Both the position numbers and the translations under genes were made by a program. From assembly GCA_922989275.2 (NCBI GenBank), contig OV277864.1, positions 28,531,550 to 28,595,549 on the forward strand: a stretch of 64,000 nucleotides of DNA, in the 5' to 3' direction. Below are positions 52,383 through 63,229 of the stretch, one piece after another (positions within the stretch are counted from its first letter, which is position 1; every line of letters starts with the position of its first letter). The notes under the pieces are model-generated. The model did not search any database. It had not been told where the DNA came from and saw only the letters and a list, made by a program, of their open reading frames with translations. The DNA comes from Gari tellinella. Its lineage: Eukaryota; Mollusca; Bivalvia; Cardiida; Psammobiidae.

Positions 52383-52879
52383 ACACCTCGCTTTGAGTTA
52401 CAATGTTAAATTCCCATAGACCTACGGTTAACATTTTGCATGTCTTTTACATCTATCCAAAATATACTGTCACTCTTTATGATATTCTTTCAGTGACGTC
52501 ACTCTAAAGGACATTGCTTTTTTACTCCGTCCGAAAACGTACTGTCAGCATTGACATGACTTTCGCTATTGGATACATTAGAAGGTTATTATAAAGTGAC
52601 GTCGTAAGACGGCGACGTCATTTCCCGCGTTATGTACATGTCCGCGCTGAATTGGTTTTCACAACACATTTTATAAAAAACGAATAAGACGATTCCAAAT
52701 CCAGGGTTGATAAGCTCGGTGTAATAAAATAAATATTAGATGTCAGTTTGCGTGACATTCAAATTGCCAACCCTCGAAAACAAGAATGTCACCCTCGGCT
52801 ACGCCTCGGGGTGACATGCTGTTTCTCGGGTTGACAATTTGAATGTCACGCAAACTGCCATCTAATATTTATATACTAT
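52383..52879 (+). repeat. Tandem duplication, copy 2 (about 497 bp)
   Basis: Same order as copy 1, but TATAAAGTG joins GACGTCGTAAGACGGCGACG directly. This could be a deletion here or an insertion in copy 1. The remaining sequence differs by scattered substitutions. Confidence 0.92.
52731..52870. repeat. 140-bp palindrome in copy 2
   Basis: Same arms as at 52233. Some substitutions distinguish it: GCGTGACATTC versus GCATGACATTC in the left arm, which now matches the right arm better, and GACATGCTG versus GACATTCTG. Confidence 0.93.
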
Positions 52880-53975
52880 TATATGTTGTGAAGATGTATT
52901 CAGCAGTATAGTCATTAAGTATATGAATGCTTACGTTAGTGATGTATGAAATAAACTTATTCTTTTTAATATACAGTGTATTTTAGCCCTTTACATTCAT
53001 TTTATTTTAAACTTACATAAAGATACGTTTTGTAGGATACGAAGGCTCTGCATTTATACAGATTTATATGTTTATTTCCAAAAAATATTTACATAAATAT
53101 CATTATCATATAACTGTTCAGAAAGCATAAGCTTATATGTATATTGCAAATATATGAAATTGTTAATGTTCATGGAGATACGAATTAATGTTAATATAAC
53201 TATTCAGAAAACATCCCCTTATATATATCAAAGATATCTAACTATTTGATATTTAGCGTAATTATTAAATCAAAGCGGGTCCGTTTGAGCTTCCGTACAT
53301 TTATTACATGACTAGGGCAGCATACCATATATACAATATAACTGTAATGTTTGAGATTAAGACTATAATAAGCGGTCGTGATATCCTATAACCATTTTAA
53401 TTATCTCTGTGCCGTAGATGTTTTAACCCTTTCGTCCACAGAAAGCACCGTAAAAACCCTTTAAGAACTCAAGCACATTTCGATATGTTTTGCTATGGTC
53501 AATATATAAAGTACTCTACCTCTATAAAATAGTTTGAGAGCTATTAAAGACCTAATCTTAATTTGTGAGGCAAGTACATGATAAGAAATAAAAAGACAAA
53601 CAGTAGACTGAAGTTTTTGTACAGCAAAAGTCTATTTTTAAATTTAAACACCAGGAAACTATTTGCAGGCACGTTTAACATGCGTTACAGAATTATATGC
53701 AATGTTCTTCTTTGATTGTTTGAATCACAAAATGTAATCAGATAAGGTAATAATAATTACTCGTAATCCATCTTTATTGAGTTTTTCAACAATATATATT
53801 ATTCAACATTTTTAGAGTGAATAATGTTATAAACGGGATAAATAATATCAGCACAACACATGTATTTACTTATTCATAGATCCATGAAACGTCGAAAGTA
53901 AAAATCCAATTTCAAAAAATGCATGTAAGTCGAGTCAATTTGTGACCTTTTAGGGGATGTTTATTTCAGTACATG
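52880..53975. other. No gene seen
   Basis: AT-rich sequence with no recognised exon. TTAACCCTTTCGTCC at about 53424 could be the left end of a TTAA element whose partner end was not found. Confidence 0.4.
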
Positions 53976-54186
53976 TACAGTAGAATATCTTTATTACGAC
54001 CACTAAATTGTGTCAATTATAAGTCTTTTAAGACAGGTGACTGCTTAAAGCAGTGTGAAAGTGAAACAGAAAGCTCCTACAGGAGCTTTCTGTTTCACTT
54101 ATACATTGCTTTAAGCTGTCACCTGTCTTTCGTATATAGACAATTAGCATTCCTTTTAGGGGTCGTAATAGAGAGGTTCTACTGTA
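53976..54186 (+). mobile_element. D element, complete
   Basis: TACAGTAGAATATCTTTATT to AGAGAGGTTCTACTGTA. The stem is AAAGCAGTGTGAAAGTGAAA, CAGAAAGCTCCTACAGGAGC. The terminal change TAGAAC/GTTCTA occurs in the matching position of both ends. Confidence 0.93.
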
Positions 54187-54187
54187 C

Positions 54188-54290
54188 TGTATATTGCAAG
54201 ATGACAAACCGTGTATACCCTGATCAAAGGGCTCCAACAGCATTCATCTGATCAGGGTTTATAAACACTATTTACATAGGACAATGGCAT
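54188..54290. repeat. C-like hairpin, decayed
   Basis: GACAAACCGTGTATACCCTG, ATCAAAGGGCTCC...CATCTGATCAGGGTTTATAAA and CACTATTTACATAGGAC follow the D element directly. Confidence 0.65.
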
Positions 54291-54389
54291 TATTTAAATT
54301 TACAACTTTACAGTTGAATGTGACACACACCACTGGTATTTTAAGGTTTAGTTTGAGTGTCCCTTATAAAGGGTTGTAGTATATTGCTT

Positions 54390-54835
54390 AACAGTGGAGA
54401 CGGCGTTATCCTTTCTTTTTTTAAACGGAACTAAATGCAATTCAACAACTGTGTAAAATGGTAGCATGTAGCACAAATATTACGATTAATTTTCCATTGT
54501 ACTTTTCTGGGTTTAATTTTTACATTGGTCCAAGGTTATAAAGCGCTTGAGTTGATTCTGAATTCGTTTACAAGCATTTGATAACTTTAAAATACATATA
54601 ATTTATGATTTCTCCTTCTAATCCTGTTCAAGACGATTCCAAAGAGATGTCACAAGAAAGGATAAGATAGAGAAATACAAAATAATTGAGACTTTTATAA
54701 TCTGACTTACGACCGTTTTGTCGTACGAAGTGTTATGAAACGGGCCCCAGGTCCCAACAGTTTGCCAAGGATATACTTGTTTTAGCTCAAATGCGTTTAT
54801 TGTGAAAGAAAATTATCCTCTAAAATACCAAAACC
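54390..54835 (+). mobile_element. FB-1 halves around G/H-type sequence
   Basis: CAGTGGAGACGGCGTTATCC on the left. AACAGTTTGCCAAGGATATA and TAGCTCAAATGCGTTTATTG lie on the right. Between them are a G fragment (54535-54590, GTTATAAAGCGCTTGAGTTG) and an H unit (54600-54750, GACGATTCCAAAGAGATGTC ... TTATGAAACGGGCCCCAGG). Confidence 0.7.
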
Positions 54836-55536
54836 TTGGAAAGACTTAGAACCGGTCGTAACTTTACGACCAAAACTTACGATATCTTAGCTACGACCTT
54901 TTTGATAAAGAGGTTTAAGACATTGTAATCGGTCGTGCGACAAAATCGAAGCTGCGATCATAGTGAGACAGTTCATAAAATGGCTCCATATCCTTTTATG
55001 ACTTCACTTCACTGTTCAAGCATTTGCACAATCATTTGATTTGTCATGGTTTCCCATCAAAAGTATTAAGCGATATAGAAATCGTTATAAAGAAAACATA
55101 ATACATGTATGTTTAGTCAAGTCCTGTTTTGTAGAACTTTCAACACAATTATAAACCATAAGCTACACATTATCTTTGTCGTTTGATATAGTAAAACCAT
55201 TACAAAAGTGTTTAGAAAGTGCTCCACTGAGAGATGTTATAATAATTACTGCGGGAAGTATGTGTTTTGCAAAGAGATCCACAAAACACTTAATTCAAGG
55301 AGTGTTCCATGTATTTAGAATGCGATTTGATTTAATATCGAAAGCTTGTATGCGATTCTGTTCTTTTGACAACAAAATAGTTTACACAATAATTCTATAT
55401 AATCTTAAAAAGATTCCCATGTTTCTAAAATTGTTATTGTGAATATGAGCAGATCTGACTGTACCATTGACTAGATACATTGTATATGCAATCTGACATT
55501 GGAACATTGTATAGTGGGAATATCTTTACGCTGCCA
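54836..55536. other. No gene seen
   Basis: GTCGTAACTTTACGACC and CTACGACC/GGTCGTGCGAC motifs (54855-54950) suggest an eroded palindrome. The frame at 55176-55442 (KRSTKHLIQGVFHVFRMRF) has no identifiable domain. Confidence 0.4.
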
Positions 55537-55722
55537 AGTACCTAGAGTGCAACATGTATTTGAGAACAGTTTGGATCCTGATCAGACGCCGCTTCACGCG
55601 GTATCTGATCAGGATCTAAACTGTTGGACACTCAGATCAATGTTTCATAAATAAAATGCTTGAGGTTTCAATTTGAGAAATAAAAGCAGACGGCAATTGT
55701 TTAAAGTTGATGACGTCATGGG
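55537..55722 (+). mobile_element. B1 element, TTAA lost
   Basis: The stem is GATCCTGATCAGACGCCGCTTCACGCGGTATCTGATCAGGATC, split in two by a CTTCAC centre. Then come AACTGTTGGACACTC, AAATAAAAGCAGACGGC and TGATGACGTCATGGGAAC, with TGACGTCA at 55711. Confidence 0.8.
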
Positions 55723-55724
55723 AA

Positions 55725-55975
55725 CACCTTATTGTTTCCAATGGAACCAAAACTAAATGCAAACACAGTGCAATAAAACGTGGAAGATGTCAGAGCTTAA
55801 AAGATCGGATAACTTACATTTATTTACACCTGACTTGCAAACAGTTTTGATATTTAGTAGACGCATGGTTACATGTACATGGTGTATAATCAGATTCCAA
55901 TTGGGTTGCAGCGCAATTAATGTTTTAGCGCCAATATGTTTATAAGGAAAGAATAACACCTTCTCCCCACTGTAA
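55725..55975 (+). mobile_element. FB-1 element, decayed hairpin
   Basis: CACCTTATTGTTTCCAATGG on the left, AGTGCAATAAAACGTGGAAG, CTTGCAAACAGTTTTGATAT, and CACCTTCTCCCCACTGTA on the right. Confidence 0.75.
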
Positions 55976-56251
55976 AGATAATGCCAACTTATCATTTATT
56001 TTGAATAATTAGAATACATTGACTCTATCCTGTATTGCACTGACATATGCCCACAAGTTTACCATATAATAGTTTTCAGTGATCGTTTAATACAAATTTA
56101 TGTGTAATATCTAGGTGGGATGCCTTTTTCTTTCCTACACGACACGATTGATATTTGAAAACCGTTTAGATCCAAAGCATACGCTGCGTCCATGTGCCTG
56201 ATTGGATTCAGACTTTTTGACACTCAGCTTAGGATTCACCAAATCAAACGT

Positions 56252-56468
56252 TACAGCGCAGAAAACGTTATAGTTATTTCCAAATAAACGTTTTTACGCT
56301 AAAACTGTCATTTCTTGGTGACAAGTAATTTGGCTCCAAATTGTTTGCCACCAAGATAAACATGAAATATCAGAATTATCCAAAAGTTGTACTTTTCCAT
56401 GTTTTAATGATTTGCGTTTGCGTTTCGTTCGCGTTAAAACGGGAAAGAACAACGTTTTCTCAACTGTA
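56252..56468 (-). mobile_element. FB-1 element without inner stem
   Basis: TACAGCGCAGAAAACGTTAT and GTTTTCTCAACTGTA. The core is reduced to AATTTGGCTCCAAATTGTTTG; the subterminal GCGTTTGCGTTTCGTTCGCG is intact. Confidence 0.85.
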
Positions 56469-56658
56469 TATATCTGAAACTAACAGAGACAACAAACGGT
56501 ATAAAGCAGAGACTGTTACGGCAGAGAAATACTTCACGTAGGAAGAATCTCCCAGTTTGCGGTGCAGTACTAAGTGCTATGGTTCTGCACCGTTTCACGT
56601 ATGGACATAATGATATACTACCAAAAATCAATAAGTCCTTGCCGGTGAATGGAGCGTA

Positions 56659-56864
56659 TTAACCCCTTCACTGCCTTACTCCGAGTATAATGTTTTTCAA
56701 ACCGTTTGGATCCTGATCAGACACCGCATAACGCGGTGTCTGATCATGAGCCAAACTGTTTGACACTCATTTCAATGTTTCTTTAGTAGGTAAAAAATAC
56801 ATTTGAGGTGAAAGCAGGCGACCATTGTTTTCAGCTGGTGACGTCATGGCATTGAAGGGGTTAA
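56659..56864 (+). mobile_element. B1 element, complete with TTAA duplication
   Basis: TTAA at 56659-56662 and 56861-56864. Ends CCCCTTCACTGCC and GGCATTGAAGGGG. The hairpin is GATCCTGATCAGACACCGCA and TGCGGTGTCTGATCATGAGC, where ACACCG pairs with CGGTGT against the usual ACGCCG/CGGCGT: a paired change. TGACGTCA at 56839. Confidence 0.95.
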
Positions 56865-57244
56865 TTGCCTACAACAATGGTGCGACATGTTTGTAATTTC
56901 CATTACTGATAATTTATCGACGATCTACAACAGGGCGACAAGTATGTTCCAGCCTGGATCCGCAAATTACCAGTAGACGACCTGCAAGGTATAGTTAGTC
57001 GCCGATAATTTGGCATACATAAATGTAATTATTTCGCTGAATAAAGTTAATGCTTACAATTTGGTTTGATTGGTGCTTCCGTACATTTAACTTAAAATAC
57101 GTATTAGTCTGAACCACGAATCAAAGTCTCATTCTAAAGAATACCGACTGAAGACTCATGCAAACTATATAAATAAACCTGCAAATAGTTACAAGTAATA
57201 TGATAGTTGATAGTATTGTAAACTTTTTTTTTGTAGAATTTTAT

Positions 57245-57312
57245 TTAAACTGTTGTCAGAATCAAAGCTGTTTGCAAATGCGCTTTATGACGTCATTGAG
57301 AGTGAAATGGTA
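57245..57312 (+). mobile_element. B2 right-end remnant
   Basis: GAATCAAAGCTGTTTGCAAA, TGCGCTTTATGACGTCATTG, AGAGTGAAATGG. Confidence 0.6.
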
Positions 57313-57694
57313 AATATATAACCATTCAGCTAAAGAATGATTTAGTTCTGTGAATAACAATGCATCTCGTAAGAGAGTAGCAATACTCAGTCTATAGGTG
57401 AACTGTGTACAATAATTTCCTCTGAATTTAGCTCCCTGGTGGGCTGTTCTCAAGGGCTACCTACAAATAATGCTCTACGGGGACCTATAATCGTGGAGAG
57501 TCATATACGGTGCGACAACACAATTTGGTTCTGTTAGGTGTTTCTGATAGTGGGTATAGATAGCAGCATAGAACCATAGTTACATTGCGACAATTCATCA
57601 GCCCATTTGTCCCTGCAACATGCTCTCAAAATGTGCTTACTGGGAGATTCATTTTGTAATGAGCCGTGTCATGAGAAAACCTGCCTTATTGTAT

Positions 57695-57772
57695 TGCAAA
57701 CAGTGTAGATCAAGGTCAGCCACCGCGTCTTTGACGCGACGGCTGGTCTTGATATACACTGTTTGACACCTA
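57695..57772. repeat. Hairpin core with a diverged inner stem
   Basis: GCAAACAGTGTAGATCAAGG, TCAGCCACCGCGTC, TTTGACGCGACGGCTG and GTCTTGATATACACTGTTTG. The inner stem is now CAGCCACCGCGTC with GACGCGACGGCTG, so pairing is largely kept despite a wholly different sequence. Confidence 0.8.
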
Positions 57773-57904
57773 CATGCGTCCACAGTATTTAATGCAACTG
57801 TATTATAATTATACGGTATTTGGTAGTGTAGACAAAACTTAGACGCAGCCTTAGATGTCTGTACACTGTTGTTATGTAATAAGGCAGGTTTTGTCATGGC
57901 ACGG

Positions 57905-58055
57905 CTCAATTATAAAGAGGACAATACGTTATTATTCCCGTTAAAATGCAAAAGAAACACAAGCGCATTGCAACAAACCGTAGAAAATACAAACTGTTGA
58001 TTATTCTCACACACTATTTTAATCCGAGTGGCAACAATGTGGAGCATTGAGAGCA
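57905..58055 (+). mobile_element. FB-1 left half
   Basis: AAGAGGACAATACGTTATTA, CCCGTTAAAATGCAAAAG, GAGTGGCAACAATGTGGAGC, after which FB-1 similarity ends. Confidence 0.65.
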
Positions 58056-59067
58056 AAAGGATTACAGCTAGATTTATTGTTTATTTCTGTCTCATCAATG
58101 TACATCATACAAATAATACAAACATATATGATAAAAGAGTATATTGCCACTCTATATAGAGTTATAGGAGACTATGGTTATCACATGAATATTTCCAACA
58201 CCCAACTTCATGAGCACTCTCAGTACCACCTCACCCATTATCATTTTCAATGAGCCTATCCCACTCATGTGTCACCTGTCAGTGGGCATAAAAAAGGGGG
58301 GTTTGCAAATATCAAATATACATACCAATAATGCAGAAGTAATGTATCATTACATGAATATTGTCATCTTATATTGTCATCAATCTCTCTACATTTATTA
58401 GTGAAATTTCACCTTTAAAGTTTTAAAGTTTCACTCTTTTCTGAGTAATCAGGATCATCACATAGAAAAGGGGATAACTCTTACTGTATTGGTACCAGGG
58501 TTATGAATTCTGTATTCGCAACTACCACTTTTTATACCCCTTAAACATATGAAATTTCATTTCAAGTTTACATTAAAGTATAGGTAATCTATTGGAAAGG
58601 AAATGTGGAAGGGGAATAACTCTTATATAAGAACATTGAGCAAGACACTTTTCTTCATAAATGGAAAAACAGGGGTTATAAATGAGGGTAAAAGAATGAC
58701 ATACTGGTAGACGAACAGGTAAAGGTAAAGTGATCCAAATGTTTTATCATTGACCACAGACAGGGACACAAAAAGTCAAATGGATAATTAGAGATTTTAT
58801 CGCAAACAATGCAGACCTTCATCAAACAACTCTGGCCTTAGTTGTCTGATCAAGGTAGACATCGTTTGCAAAGGTTAAATTGAATCTCTTCCATTATATA
58901 CATTAAAAATTAAAACTAAAACTCCTTTGCTAATTAAATGTTAAAGGTTGTCATTAGCTGTTTCATAAATGATAATTCTCTCTGAATTGGAGATATATGA
59001 CATTAGATCTACATTGTGTCAGATTATGAATACCATAAAGTGGATTAGCAAAAGAGTTTTAGAGATG
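58056..59067. other. No gene seen; one hairpin
   Basis: At 58798-58880 there is a C-like stem: GCAAACAATGCAGACCTTCA, AACAACTCTGGCC...AGTTGTCTGATCAAGG and GACATCGTTTGC. Otherwise unrecognised. Confidence 0.5.
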
Positions 59068-59280
59068 TACAGTAAAACCCTGCCACAACGACCACCAAAA
59101 TTATTGCACAAAATTCAGGTGACAGCCCCTTGGAAGCAACAAAAGAGCAAATCAGAAAGCTCCTAAAGGAGCTCTCTGTTCCACTTTCACTTTGCCTCAA
59201 GCAGCTGTCTGTCCGAGATATAGAATACATGTAGTCAACCTAATCTAATCTAGCCGCCGCTATAGATAGGTTTCACTGTG
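59068..59280 (+). mobile_element. D element, decayed
   Basis: TACAGTAAAACCCTGCCACA and GATAGGTTTCACTGTG. The inner stem CAGAAAGCTCCTAAAGGAGC is kept; the outer arms have diverged. Confidence 0.85.
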
Positions 59281-59846
59281 TTTATAAAAGATAGCTTATC
59301 TAAAAATTATGATCAATTTATACATTGTTAATAAAAGATTCATACATTAAAAAAACCCCAAAAAACTACTAACTGGTTAAGAAAATGTTCTTGATCTATA
59401 CATCCATCAGCACCCTGTTAATGATGCATACCTCAGATTCCATTAACTCATCTCTCCCCCAAACCCCACGATACTGGTGACCTCTCACTAGAGTTGTCTA
59501 TCTTAGACGGTCCCAGTGAGGAGTCACCCATAGGGTTTAGTGGAGAACTAAGGACTCAGGGATCGGAAGTACATGAATATATACTTAATCACAGGGGATC
59601 TGCCCCTTATATTCAAATATCTCATTTATACAAATGATCAGATCTAAGTTTAAGAATAGAAAAGCAGGTTTGGGCTGATAATTTCACTAATTCATCATTG
59701 GAGAGGATAAACCTGAAATTACATGATTGTATATTTTTAACTATTTCTCTATAATGATATCGTCTGATCTAACTAATTCATCTCAGATACTTTTAATGGA
59801 TAATTCCAGTTGTCCAATTAAGTCAAGTCTATCATGAATTTAACAT
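59281..59846. other. No gene seen
   Basis: Unrecognised sequence. GGTGACCTCTCACTAGAG and CCCAGTGAGGAGTCACC (59479-59530) form a weak inverted repeat. Confidence 0.4.
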
Positions 59847-59848
59847 TA

Positions 59849-60669
59849 CGAGGGTACTTCAAAAAGTGATGATACTTGATCAATAACTTCAATATAATAA
59901 GTGCAAAATTCAAAATCATTCTAAATAGCAATTTTTATTGTCTACACGATGGTATAATACACGATTAGATCACATAACTCGATTTATAAATAAACTAAAT
60001 TTAATACTTTAATCGTTATTGCGGCTTTGCTATTTTAGATAATCTGTCTATAATAAAATCAAACAATTATGCACACACTACACAGTTTTAAATTTGATCA
60101 TTTTATAAAATGTTAATATAGCTAATACTAAACACGTACTGAAAATGTCATAAAAAATAATCTACTGATATGTAAAATAAGTAGTTGGTGAAATCTGAAC
60201 ATATTTGTAATATTAAACCTGGCTATAATTGATGTAGGTATTTCTGTTTTAAAACCAAAATGTAGATATACTGATCTAGAAAAATACGTTCGGAAACACA
60301 TATTGAATTTTGTCATTTTTTAAAAATTGAGATTTAAGACAGTTAAACCTTTTAATTGTAATATAACTTTATTGACCTAAAAAATCAGACATAATTTATG
60401 TTTCATAATTTTATTTTAGAAATTGTACTTTTTAAGATGTTATACATCAAAAGATAATATATTAAAAGAGCTATGTTCCAGTGGCCTCGAGTAGGGGTCT
60501 TTTGGTTCATGTTGTGACTTATCGAGTGACGTTATCTTATCGTGCATTATACCATCGTGTAGACAACACATTTCTCTTTAAATGATGTACGACACATGCA
60601 GTTTTTCACTTATTATATTGAAGTTATTCATCAAGTACATGTATCATTACTTTTTTTGAAGCACCCTCG
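59849..60669. mobile_element. 821-bp mariner-like element with long inverted ends
   Basis: TA at 59847-59848 and 60670-60671. The left end is CGAGGGTACTTCAAAAAGTG and the inverted right end CGAGGGTGCTTCAAAAAAAG. Homology continues through GAATAACTTCAATATAATAA, and TGTCTACACGATGGTATAAT recurs inverted near 60540-60565. The terminal bases resemble those of the mariner at 9068 (CGAGGGGTGTTCCAAAAA). There is no transposase; the 62-codon minus-strand frame inside has no DDE motif. Confidence 0.9.
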
Positions 60670-60679
60670 TATATTGCAA

Positions 60680-60936
60680 AATGACAAACAGTGCAGATCC
60701 TGTTAAAAGGGCTCCTGCAGAAACCTTCTGACCAGGGTATACAGTAAAACCTCTCTATTGCGACAACTAAACCGAAGGCTTATATATTTCATAAAAGACA
60801 GGTGACAGCTTAAAGCAAGATGACAGTAAAACGATGCTCCTCATGGAGCTTTCTGTTGTACGGTCACCTTGCTTTAAGCAGTCGCCTTTCGTATCTCGTA
60901 CACCTGATTGTTAATACAACTTTGTGGTTGTACATG
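60680..60936 (+). mobile_element. C-like hairpin cut by a D element that is itself truncated
   Basis: GACAAACAGTGCAGATCCTG and GGGCTCCTGCAG break at 60740, where TACAGTAAAACCTCTCTATT begins a D element. The D right end is lost: ACTTTGTGGTTGTACATG passes straight into an FB-1 end at 60937. Confidence 0.75.
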
Positions 60937-61099
60937 TACAGTGGAGTAACGTTATTCTTTCCCGTTAAACGCAAACGAAACGCAAACGTAAAACACTAAA
61001 ACGTATAAAATGACAACTTCTTTAATAAATCTGAATATTCGTTTCAATCTGAGTGCGTAAAGGCGTTTATTGGGAAATAATAACGTTTTCTCCACTGTA
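60937..61099 (+). mobile_element. FB-1 element without hairpin (163 bp)
   Basis: TACAGTGGAGTAACGTTATT to GTTTTCTCCACTGTA. CAATCTGAGTG runs directly into CGTAAAGGCGTTTATTGGG, so the whole core is missing with clean edges. Confidence 0.92.
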
Positions 61100-61878
61100 A
61101 TATAGAGATTTAACTATTCCCTGTTTTCATAGATTCAAGATTCAAAACATTTTATTAAGTAACGTAAACATATACATGTTTCTTGTTACATGATGCAATG
61201 GATTCATTATATAGTATACATGACAATATCATTGTATGGACTCTGTTGTCCGACTACATGTAAGTAAGTATAGGTGAATATCTTATACCACTATAATTCT
61301 GGAAGATGTGTAATACCTGAGGCTGGACGTATCCAAACCACATCGCTCTTAATTTATATAATCATCTGTGCACATAGTATATCCCTCAGCGGCTACCGAT
61401 CATTTAGGATGAATTGGAATATGTTAACAGATCACGTGGCTTCTCACAGTGACACTGCAAGACAACAGCAATGCAGACAGATATTACCGGAACTTTCTGC
61501 ATTACTTTCGTATAACAGGGAGTCGTTACTTGATTCAAAAGAAGTGTACTACACTGACATCGTCCTACAGTGGACGACCTGAGGCCTGCTTTCGGTGTTC
61601 ATAGAACATGATACTCTTTAAGAACAACGTTAATTTATGACGAGTATACTCCTCAATAGGGTTGAATGTGTTAATACTTTGGTCTGCACTATCGTTTCAA
61701 AGTTAAGTTATGGCAGTATGACTGAAAAACTACATATACGAATGCCAAGCAGTCATTGGGCGTCTTATCTGGACCCAATCCGTTTGCACCGTCGAAAACT
61801 TAAGTCGCAGGAGACGGGGAAATTGTCAACACAAATAGTACAGTACGTCACCATATGCTCCTATAGAGACGTTGTCTT
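61100..61878. other. No gene supported; B2 remnant
   Basis: The 102-codon frame 61274-61582 (QCRQILPELSALLSYNRESL) has no recognised domain and is left uncalled. A B2 remnant lies at 61665-61790 (CACTATCGTTTCAAAGTTAA, GGCGTCTTATCTGGACCC). Confidence 0.45.
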
Positions 61879-62075
61879 TACAGTCGAATTTCGATATCTC
61901 GAACTCAGTTAAATCGAGCATACCCATATTTCAAAGTTAAAACGTGGCTTAGCCACGTTTTAACTTTGAAATATGGGTACGTTCGACCTAACCGAGCATG
62001 AAATGATGCAGTCCATGTGTCGAACTATCGGATAGTTCGAGTTAACCGAGTTCGAGATATCGAAGTTCAACTGTA
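61879..62075. mobile_element. 197-bp TA-flanked foldback element
   Basis: TACAGTCGAATTTCGATATC and CGAGATATCGAAGTTCAACTGTA-type ends. The inner palindrome 61922-61978 has arms ACCCATATTTCAAAGTTAAA and its perfect complement around GTGGCTTAGCCAC. A single copy, not related in core sequence to FB-1; the phrase GAAGTTAAAACGTGGC also occurs near 5391. Confidence 0.9.
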
Positions 62076-62310
62076 TTTCTTTCAATGCTTTGCAATCTTG
62101 TCGGCCATTTACTATACATTACCTCCGTATCATTACAGCTAAATAACCTCGGGAGGCTCACATTGATCAACTCCAATATGACAATATTTGTACCCTGGGC
62201 GTAATGGAGGCACTATATGATAGGTGTCTATAAAATATTCATTGGATAAAGTAATAACGCATTATATTTTTGGGGGATGCAAAACTTGATCAATAATAGT
62301 TTCAGCAAGC

Positions 62311-62551
62311 TACAGTGGAGAAAATGTTATTTCTTTCCCGTTTAAAACGCACACGAAACGCAAATGCATCGCAATAAAACGTAGGAAAAGACAACATTTT
62401 GACAATTCTTACTATTCAGGTTAATCTGAGTGGCAAACAGTTTGGAGCCTGATCAGACGGCGTCTGATCTGGTTCCAAACTCTTTGCATTGGAAATGATA
62501 GTTTAAGCGTTAACGCATTGTTTGGGAAAGAAGAACGTTTTCTCCACTGTA
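62311..62551 (+). mobile_element. FB-1 element, loop collapsed
   Basis: TACAGTGGAGAAAATGTTAT to GTTTTCTCCACTGTA. The core is GAGCCTGATCAGACGGCGTCTGATCTGG, so the stem survives but the GGGTTACCC centre is precisely missing. Confidence 0.93.
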
Positions 62552-62606
62552 CTTGCACGTGTAAATACATGCAGCTATTGGATACGCGACTTTTTAGGCC
62601 TACCGC

Positions 62607-62828
62607 GACGACGTTTTCTTACCTGATAAACGCGTTTATGCTAACACCATAATTTACACTGCGAACAGTTTAGAGCATGATCAGGCTCCAAGCTGTAAGC
62701 CACTGGGGTTAAAATAATTTTTACAAGTATTGTCAAACAGTTATTTTCTACATTTCATTGAAATGCGTTTATGTTTCGTTTGGGTTTGAACTTGAAAAAA
62801 ACCCACCGTCGCCTTCATCACTGCAATG
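62607..62828 (-). mobile_element. FB-1 element, decayed
   Basis: GATAAACGCGTTTATGCTAA, GCGAACAGTTTAGAGC, ATGATCAGGCTCCAAGCTG, ATGCGTTTATGTTTCGTTTG and CTTCATCACTGCA. Confidence 0.75.
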
Positions 62829-62959
62829 AAGAGGCAGATCGATTTCTGAAGATAAATGACTGTGTAATATCTTTCTGCATAACCGTTGGTCTGCATCACA
62901 CAGAAGATTTTGTAGGTTTGATATTCGGGGGTTTAACAGTGTTAAATGCTGTAAAAAAG

Positions 62960-63115
62960 TTGCAGTGGAGAAAACGGTGTTCTTTTTTATTTGTTAAAAC
63001 TATCAATGACATTGCTAATTTGGAGTCAGAGCAGATACCTTGTTACTCGGCGTCTGATTAGGTGCCAAGCGGTGGCCACTTCGAATGAAATTGAATGTCC
63101 TCTTTTTTGAGAAGC
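62960..63115 (-). mobile_element. FB-1 remnant
   Basis: TGCAGTGGAGAAAACGGTGT, TTTGGAGTCAGAGCAGATAC, CTCGGCGTCTGATTAGGTGCC; the right end is not found. Confidence 0.65.
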
Positions 63116-63229
63116 TGACATTGTCTCGATTATTACTTATTGCCATGTGCTTGCTTTAAGTTTTCTCTTATGTGATATTTGTACACTACAAATGTACTCT
63201 TTGTTAACGTTGAAATAGTGCTGAGTGCC

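Noticed and set aside
61274..61582. 102-codon ORF as a gene
   Set aside because: The starting codon is not a convincing initiator, there are no splice sites or recognisable domain, and it lies in repeat-rich sequence. It remains an uncharacterised frame.
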